Positions 1-6,600 of a DNA stretch of 7,190 nt are shown in pieces. The translations under genes and the position numbers were made by a program. The stretch spans positions 1 through 7,190 of the forward strand of contig JAFGNI010000447.1 in NCBI GenBank assembly GCA_016927095.1. The letters run 5' to 3'. The stretch is from Anaerolineae bacterium. Its GTDB lineage: Bacteria > Chloroflexota > Anaerolineae > B4-G1 > SLSP01. The notes under the pieces were generated by a model. That model did not search any database. It was not told where the DNA came from and was given only the letters and a program-made list of their open reading frames with translations. Numbering within the stretch: the first letter of the stretch is position 1; each line of letters begins with the position of its first letter.

Positions 1-2529
1 ATCATCAGCCACACCAAACATGGTGCGCTGAGCTACCAAACGCGACAGGACCAGGGTGTCGCTGACCGTCTGCGACTCGAATGCCACGCCCTGCCGCGCC
101 ATCTCCTCTCCTACGTCCTGCGACACCTCGTCGAGTAGGCGGTAGATCGGATTCCACGCCCGCGGGACATCCGGATGATCCCGGTGGTAAGCTTGTAGAC
201 AGTCGATGATGCCGTCGGTCACGACATCCACTGCGCTCAGGAGGAATTCACCAGCACCCATAGCCGGATCGCAGATGCGCATCCCCAGAAAGGCGTCACG
301 CGCTCGCCGCGCTGCGGATTCCCATTCAGCGTGCAGAACACTGCGCTTCCGCCGGTCGAGCGTCCGGCGAAGCCGCCGCCGCACCGCGACAACATCGTTC
401 ATAGCCTCAGCAAACAACGCGGACCTTGCCCTAAGGACAGGGTCGAGCGCCTGCTCAACGACTGACGTGACGACGAAGTCAGGATATGTGTCGGAGCGGA
501 CGCGTTCATCGCCCTGCCGTGTGATCAACACGTGGCCGGCATCGGCGTCGATCACCGAGACCTCGCTGCCCAGGAGGGCAGAGCAGACACCGATCAGGTC
601 CCGAGCATCTAGGGCAGCGTAGTCGATGCCTCGGAAGATTGCATCCAGAGCATGCGCGAACGCGGCATCACTAAGCCGCGCCTTCCCGAGGAAGCGGTGG
701 TCCTCACGTTCGCTCGGGTTGTATAGCAGCCGCCCATACGTGGGCAGGCTCTTCTCCGGGTCTCCCTTGGCCACGCGCTGCAGCAAGGTCAGGACCACAT
801 CGTATCGCGCAGTGGTGTAGACGCCACTGCTTAGCGGCAGGTTTCGGCGCACCCGCTCAACCGCCCACTCCGCCTGAGTCGTGAGGCTGTGCGGACGATA
901 GTTGGGATCCGACAGGGGCAGCAAATCCCGCGCCTCTGCCACTAGGATAAAGAGCAGCCGAGTCAGGAATAGGACGCTGGCACGGTGTATCGCCTGTAGC
1001 ATCGCCGGTGTCTCTGCGCTGACGCCCAAGCGCTGCCGTCGATAGGCCACGAAACCGCCGGCAACGGCGGGCAGCGCGCGCGTAAGCAGCCGCTCACGAA
1101 GCAACGCCCGCATCCTGCGCTCCGCCCGGGGCTCACGCTCACGCAGATGTTCTAGCAAGCAGCGGCCATCGTGGTCCTGCACATAGGACGCTTGCCGGAA
1201 GAGCAGCCACCAACGGCGGAACGCCTGCCATTGCTCGCGGTCGGGCATCTCACCGGAGGCAAGGTCAGCAAAGACCTCCCCAAGATCCACCTGATAGTAG
1301 GCGCGCGCAAGGCTGTTGGCGTCGCGGCTCACCAGGCGCCAGATCCGCCCGTTGGTCACCATACCCCAGCGAATCCCCGTCTGGCGCAGCCCACCGACAA
1401 GCCGGTGGGCCGGCGTCACCTCACCGCTGCCGGCTTCCTCCCCATCCTCCGGCATCGGGCTTGCCGGCTGACGGGCACCCGGCTGATCGAGCTGCTGCCC
1501 CCAGGCTGCCACCTCCGCCAGAGCAGACGCCCATCGATCGACGGCTGCGTCGTCATCATAGCGGATGTAGAGCTCCGAAGCGGCAAACTCGTCAGCGCAC
1601 AGCGCGTAGGCGTGGTGTCCGTCACCGGCGCTACGCCGGATGCCGCCTTGTTCGGGCAGGGGTACACTGGACCAGCCTAACGCCCTGAGCAATGGCTGGA
1701 GGAAGCCGCTGGCAAACTGCGCCTCGTCCCAAGCATGCCCGTACACTTCCGCCCGCTGCCACAGGGAACGCACGGTCTCAAAGACGCTGCGCGCGGGATC
1801 TTGCGAGTCGCCCTCCCGCGACAGCGCGTCCTCCAGGCGGGCTGCAGAGAACAGCGACTCGACTGAGGCCTGGCTCGCCTCACCAGTACCCGCCTCGATG
1901 TCACTCGTATCTGTGAGTCTTGAGATCGGGATCTGCTCAAACAGCTCATCCAGCAGGAGTGCCAGAGCAGCATCGAGCACATCCGGGCTCATCGGCGGGA
2001 AGAACTCCCGCAAGCACCCATACTCACCGTCCCTGTAGTACAGGGTGATGAAACGGGGGTCGGTTGCCAGCGCTTGGCGGACATTTCGCACGATCTCCTG
2101 CTCCCGCCCCTCGGGCAGAAGCAGCATGTCCACGATCTCGTCGGTGACAAGTTCTGGTGAGGCGGCCTGCGGGGCCCCTGCTACATTGGCCGCCAGGCGG
2201 ACGGTCTCCCCTTCGCGGAGCCGGACCACGATGATATCGAACAGACCCTGCGTGGCATTGTCACCATACTCGAGGGACACGATATCGCCCAGACGCCCGT
2301 CCAAGAGGCGCAGGCGTTCGCCCTGCTCGTAGGTGCGTCCGGGGACATAGGTGCGGAGAGGCCCATCAGCGACAATCATGGCTCGCACGGCCTCGCGCGC
2401 GAGATCCTGAATGGCTACCGGTCGATTGGCGTCACGAATCACCCCAGCCAATCGGTCCAAGTCCAGCGAGATTGGACGATTGAGCCGCGAGATGCTCTCA
2501 ACAGCCTCGTGCGCGGCACGCACAACCAT
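1..2529 (-). CDS. Eco57I-family DNA methyltransferase homologue, second paralogue (3' end outside window)
   Basis: Open for 843 codons from the ATG at 2529 and still open at position 1. An in-frame TAA 21 bases upstream leaves no alternative ATG, GTG or TTG start; ribosome-binding is weak (AAGGGGG, 11 bases away). Order: shared N-terminal module (about 21-165); degenerate nuclease-like segment 'ALAEVAAWGQQLD' (336-348), where type IIG enzymes have E-x-K; 'WGMVTNGRIWRLV' (388-400); 'WWLLFRQASYV' (440-450); 'GGFVAYRRQRLGVS' (491-504); 'LLFILVAEARDLLPLSDPNY' (525-544); motif I 'DPAMGAGEFLLSAVD' (754-768); then 'MFGVADD' at the window edge. Most of these align with the upstream 1080-residue protein, so the two are paralogues. 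Motif I looks able to bind S-adenosylmethionine, unlike the partner's. The motif X region (TYPDF, 681-685) and GVADD (839-843) deviate from the usual YYTP and GVDxN, so activity is not certain. NPPY and any target-recognition domain lie off the window. Confidence 0.9.
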   Translation of the reverse strand, partial: MVVRAAHEAVESISRLNRPISLDLDRLAGVIRDANRPVAIQDLAREAVRAMIVADGPLRTYVPGRTYEQGERLRLLDGRLGDIVSLEYGDNATQGLFDIIVVRLREGETVRLAANVAGAPQAASPELVTDEIVDMLLLPEGREQEIVRNVRQALATDPRFITLYYRDGEYGCLREFFPPMSPDVLDAALALLLDELFEQIPISRLTDTSDIEAGTGEASQASVESLFSAARLEDALSREGDSQDPARSVFETVRSLWQRAEVYGHAWDEAQFASGFLQPLLRALGWSSVPLPEQGGIRRSAGDGHHAYALCADEFAASELYIRYDDDAAVDRWASALAEVAAWGQQLDQPGARQPASPMPEDGEEAGSGEVTPAHRLVGGLRQTGIRWGMVTNGRIWRLVSRDANSLARAYYQVDLGEVFADLASGEMPDREQWQAFRRWWLLFRQASYVQDHDGRCLLEHLREREPRAERRMRALLRERLLTRALPAVAGGFVAYRRQRLGVSAETPAMLQAIHRASVLFLTRLLFILVAEARDLLPLSDPNYRPHSLTTQAEWAVERVRRNLPLSSGVYTTARYDVVLTLLQRVAKGDPEKSLPTYGRLLYNPSEREDHRFLGKARLSDAAFAHALDAIFRGIDYAALDARDLIGVCSALLGSEVSVIDADAGHVLITRQGDERVRSDTYPDFVVTSVVEQALDPVLRARSALFAEAMNDVVAVRRRLRRTLDRRKRSVLHAEWESAARRARDAFLGMRICDPAMGAGEFLLSAVDVVTDGIIDCLQAYHRDHPDVPRAWNPIYRLLDEVSQDVGEEMARQGVAFESQTVSDTLVLSRLVAQRTMFGVADD

Positions 2530-2555
2530 CGATGCAGATGCCCCCTTTTAGATCG

Positions 2556-2565
2556 AAGTATACTT
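2556..2565. promoter_or_regulatory. 10-bp palindrome containing a possible -10 box for the second methyltransferase gene
   Basis: AAGTATACTT is a perfect palindrome. On the minus strand it contains TATACT (2562-2557), which matches the sigma70 -10 consensus at 5 of 6 positions and ends 27 bases before the ATG at 2529. I find no convincing -35 at 16-18 bases, so a promoter is only possible. An operator half-site reading is equally open. Confidence 0.3.
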
Positions 2566-2580
2566 GCGACAAGGGTAGCT

Positions 2581-2617
2581 CGGGGTTAATGAAAAGTTAC
2601 AGTGCCGTTACACCCCG
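2581..2617. repeat. Imperfect inverted repeat in the gap upstream of the second methyltransferase gene
   Basis: CGGGGTTAA (2581-2589) pairs with TTACACCCCG (2608-2617) as a 9-bp stem with one bulged C and an 18-base loop. No T-run follows it on the minus strand, so it does not look like an intrinsic terminator. It could be an operator or a leader hairpin between the 332-residue gene and the next gene. A GTTAC direct repeat (2596-2600, 2607-2611) with 11-bp period overlaps the loop and right arm. Confidence 0.4.
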
Positions 2618-2638
2618 AACAGATCATGGACACATTGC

Positions 2639-2651
2639 GTCGCACGGCGAC
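2639..2651. repeat. Small hairpin just downstream of the 332-residue gene
   Basis: GTCGC (2639-2643) and GCGAC (2647-2651) form a 5-bp stem with a 3-base loop, 11 bases past the gene's TGA on the minus strand. A flanking TTGC/GCAA pair can extend it across a bulge of five T. The T-run comes before the stem on the minus strand rather than after it, so this is not a standard terminator for that strand. Confidence 0.3.
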
Positions 2652-2662
2652 AAAAAGCAACC

Positions 2663-3661
2663 TCAGCGTGCTATCACCGTCGGTAGAAGCTCCAGAGCCC
2701 AGAGCCGTGCCACAGCCTCGTCAGAGAGCGTCTCACCAGGCTCACAGAGAACCTCGCCCGTCTCAGGATCATACGCGGCAAGCTTTGCCGTATAAGTTCC
2801 GCCTGGTGGCTGGCTGAGGACCCACCTCGACCACGGACCACGTCCGACAGCCGCAAACAGCTCAGGCCGTTCCTCCAACGCGAGGGAAAGCCCAAAGAGC
2901 CCGGCGTCATCCTCGATCGCCGGACGGGACACGAAAGGCGCCAGCTCCTCAACCGTGAGCGGTCTCTGGATATCCCTGAGCATCCTTTGAGCCAAGCCCT
3001 CCAGCTGGGCCTGGGCCGGGCGCACAGCCAGGGACCTCAAGAACCAACGTCCCTGGAGCGCGACGAATCGCGTATCTTGGCGTAATGCTCCCAGCAAGAC
3101 CCCGAAGATCCTCTCACCGTACACCCAGAGCGCATAGTCGATCTGTGCATCGTCGTCTGAGCGGCGACCTGCCCTACTCTGGTAGGCCGCAACACCGCGC
3201 TCTCGAGCGCCTTCCACCAACTCCTCCACAGAACTTCGCCATTTGTCCACGGCGGGGACCGATCCCCTCGTCGCAGCAGTGCCGTAGATCTGCGTGCCAG
3301 ACTGCCCGTCCATGCGAACCATAACGCCGAGGCCTTGGGTGCGCACCACCTCCCCAAAGCACGGCGCGCTTCCCCTGCCTTGGCCGCCCAGTCGGGATCC
3401 AGCGAAAATGGCGCAATCACCCTCGTGCCACGCCTTGGCCGGATCCCATAGCCGCACCAATGCTGGCGTCTGAGACGAAGGCAGCGCAACCATATTGGGT
3501 AGCGGACCGTAGCGCAGACGCCCCCTTGTGAAACGCCGGGCCAGCGCCGTCAGGGACTGCCCCTCCCCTCTCCGTTCGATCCACCGGCTCAGGCGGTCCA
3601 GGTCCTCACTACAGATGGAGAAGAGCTCATCCAGATACGGATCGATGCGACGGTCCTCCAT
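2663..3661 (-). CDS. Unrecognised protein with probable winged-helix segments, between two methyltransferase paralogues
   Basis: 332 residues; I do not recognise a named family and see no catalytic motif, signal peptide or membrane segment. The N-terminal part looks like the module seen in both neighbouring methyltransferase homologues: a helical start ('EDLDRLSRWIERRGEGQSL', 19-37), a beta-rich segment ('LWDPAKAWHEGDCAIFAG' at 71-88, then 'FGEVVRTQGLGVMVRMDG' at 102-119) and a winged-helix-like piece ending 'RQDTRFVALQGRWFLR' (194-209). A second winged-helix-like unit follows: 'RPLTVEELAPFV' (233-244), then 'LFAAVGRGPWSRWVLS' (268-283). The C-terminus has 'YDPETGEVLCEPGETLSDE' (297-315). I infer a cytoplasmic DNA-binding or bridging subunit of the same complex as its neighbours. 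The start is secure from the AGGAGGT site and TGATG overlap with the upstream gene. That the reading frame is a gene is confident; its role is speculative. Confidence 0.8.
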   Translation of the reverse strand: MEDRRIDPYLDELFSICSEDLDRLSRWIERRGEGQSLTALARRFTRGRLRYGPLPNMVALPSSQTPALVRLWDPAKAWHEGDCAIFAGSRLGGQGRGSAPCFGEVVRTQGLGVMVRMDGQSGTQIYGTAATRGSVPAVDKWRSSVEELVEGARERGVAAYQSRAGRRSDDDAQIDYALWVYGERIFGVLLGALRQDTRFVALQGRWFLRSLAVRPAQAQLEGLAQRMLRDIQRPLTVEELAPFVSRPAIEDDAGLFGLSLALEERPELFAAVGRGPWSRWVLSQPPGGTYTAKLAAYDPETGEVLCEPGETLSDEAVARLWALELLPTVIAR

Positions 3662-6600
3662 CAGGTAACCTCCTCCGAGGGCCTGATCACGTAAGCGACC
3701 TTTCCCCCTGGCCTTCTCAGAAGCTGATTCGCCAGTTCAGTGAAGGGTCCCTTGCGTTCGCGGGAGAACAGCAATGCGTAGCCGATGCCGGGTTCCGGCG
3801 TTGCCGCGGACCCGAGTTCTGAGCTGGAGGGCGGTCGGCCCATCACTATGTCGAAGCCGGCCTGGTCCAGCATAGGTGTCTGGGAAGCGCTGTAGGATCC
3901 GGCCTGAGCAACGTCGAAGGGCCTGCCCTGAGCAGCGGTGGGGGGCCTGCGTTCCGGCACCAGAAAGACCCTCGGAAAGGCCAGGTCCCAATGGAAAAAC
4001 CCGTGGTCTTCGGCCAGTCGCCGGGCGGCTTCCACGATCTCAGCGTCATCTGGCGTCAGCGAAGCCTCACCCCTGAGGGCCGCCACCAGTTCAGGACCAA
4101 GGCGGCAGACGAGATCTTGCGCGCCACGGTTACCATAGCGCTCACTCAGCCAAAGCGTCAGCAGGGCCTCGTAGGGCTGCAACAGACCCTCCGCACTCCC
4201 ATGCGTCTTCCCCTCAGCAAGGGCCGCCGTAAGCGCCCCAATCAGATCAGACTGTAGATTGGCAAAAACTGGCGCCTCGCTGGTGACCTCCGAGAGGCGA
4301 AGGCCGCAGAGGCTGTTGCCACAACGAAGATGGCGGTCCAGGCTTGGGAAGGGAGCGCCTGGGACAAAGGCCCGCATCTGCACGTTCGTGGTCGCCAGTG
4401 CGATGGCTATGGCATTTCGATCGACGCCATAGAGGCTACCCTCGGTGATCATCCTGGTCAACACATCGGCAGCATCGATGTGCAGAGCGTCCTGGGGAAG
4501 GCCCTGCGCCGCGACCTCCGTCCTCAGTGCAGCGATAGTCGCCTGGATCTCGCGACAGACCGGGTCCCAGTGCCAGGGGATGTGGGGATGCGCTGCATGG
4601 TAGCCGGCTAGGATGCCGAGGAGTCCGTCGGTCACGATGTCTAGAGCCCATACGAGGAGTGCCCCTCCTCGCGTCGCCGGGTCAAGCACCCTGAGGTTGA
4701 GCAGCGCATCAGAAGCCGCCTTCTCGGCAGCCTGTAAGGACGCCTCCAATGCCGCCGAACTGCCGGCCATCGCAACTCCGGCTGTCTCCATCTGCTTGCG
4801 AAGGGCGACGGCGCCATCCATCGCCTTGGTAAAGGCCTCCTCGCGTTCGACCAGCACCTGATAAAGTGTGCGTTCGATCGAAGATACACCTACGTAGTCC
4901 GGCACAGGCACGCCGCCGGCCGACAGCGGCAGGCCACGATCACTCATCATGGCAACCTGCCCAGCGGGGGCCTCCACAATCCAAAGGGAGCTATCCGCCA
5001 AGCCTTCGAAGAGGGCACTCAGATGCCTGATCGATAGCCCCGTGTAGTCAACGATCTCATCGTCGTTGCCTGTTTCGCCGCGCACCTCACCAAGTGCAGC
5101 CAGTGTGCGCGCCACAACACGGTCGCTGAGACAGTGTCGCTCGAGGAACGCGCAGACTGGGTCTAGGGGACTGAAAAGGCCGTTGCTGTAGCTGGGCAAC
5201 CCCATTCTAGCAGTCCCATGCTCCAGCTGGCGGAAGAGACCTAGCAGATCGTCGTAGCGCGGGGTAGTCTGCGTGCTCTGATTGAGGGGGCGATCCCCCC
5301 GCACCTGCGCCATCGCCCATCGTTGCATAGTCTGCAGACTCTCTCCACGATAGTCTGGATTGTGCACCGGCAGCATCGACCGGCTTTCTGCATACAAAAT
5401 GAAGAGGAGCCGGGCAGCAAGTCCGAGGCTGCTTCGCATCACGTCAGCCAGCCCGCTTTCATCATCTCTGAGTGTCTCAACCGATAGGCCCAGTTGCTGG
5501 TGCCGGTAGGCTATGAAGCCGCCCGCGATCTCAGGCAGTACCCGTTCCACGAGTTGCGTGCGCAGTTGTTGCGTCGTCCGCCAGGCATGGGCAGCGGACT
5601 CCCGTTTCAGGTCCTCTACCACAGACGGCGTGAGGTCTGATGATACAAAAGACTCGGCCTGGAAGAGCTGCCACCATAGCATGAGCGCTTCCCGGTACGA
5701 CTCCCGGAGCGTGGAGGGGCCGCCGCCGTCAGGCGGCGCAGAGCCCACAACCGCCGCCAAGTCGATCTGGTAGGTCTCAGCTGCCGTACAGCCAACATCA
5801 GGGTCTTTGCGCGAAGAGCGGTAAAGCCGCCACTCGCGCCCATTTGTGAGGATACCCCAGGCAAAGTCGTCGCTCACGAGACGACCCACCAGCTCGATGA
5901 CCGGACAGCCTTCAGACGAGTCACCGCCCCCAGATCCAAGATCAGCGGCCCAGGCAACCGGACGCACAACTACAACCGGGCTGTCCGTCGGAGCTGGACC
6001 CTCCGAATCAGCTCGACCCAACCGCGCCAACAGGCTGTAGCATCCCCCTGCGGACTGACCCGCCGCAGACCAACCCAGGAGGCGCAAAGCCGGCAGAACG
6101 ACACGCTGCCACGTCTCGCCCGCATCCCAGGCGCCCCCCGCTGTCGCAGCAGGACCCAGCAATCTCCGTAACCCCGGAAGGAGTCCGGACGGCAGATCAC
6201 CGACGTCGGGCTCTGCCTGTAGAACGTTGTCTGAGGTGTCAAGGTCGCCGACGTGGTCCAGCAAGATCCGTTCACAGAACAAGCCGCGCGGCCGTGTAGC
6301 GCGGGTCGTCGTCGAACTCGCGGCCATGCGGGAACCGCTTGGCGCCTGTATATCGGAGAGCGCCTCTCCTGCGCCCGGCACATCCGCAAAGCGGGGATCC
6401 GCCAGCAATGCCTCACGCAGGATATCGCCGTGTAGAGCGACGAAAGCCGCAACATCTCCGGCGGTCTCGTCCTGGATCGCCCGCTTCACGGAGGTATTCG
6501 GCAGATCGGCAACCAGGCGCCGCATCGATCCGTCCGGCGTTGTCAGCTCCACAACCGAAAAGGTGCCCTGCCGCGGGTTCCATCGCCGCCTGACAGCTAC

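Noticed and set aside
206..622. Plus-strand reading frame of 138 codons
   Set aside because: It lies wholly opposite the methyltransferase motif I region of the minus-strand gene. Its Arg/Ser/Thr/Ala-rich composition is typical of an antisense shadow in GC-rich DNA, and no family is recognisable.
1171..1680. Plus-strand reading frame of 169 codons, the longest on that strand
   Set aside because: It is antisense to the conserved WGMVTNGRIWRLV and WWLLF regions of the second methyltransferase paralogue. It has no recognisable domain or ribosome-binding site.
2392..2403. CTCGCGCGCGAG, a perfect 12-bp palindrome
   Set aside because: It lies inside the conserved N-terminal coding region of the second methyltransferase and is easily explained by Arg/Ala codons in GC-rich DNA.
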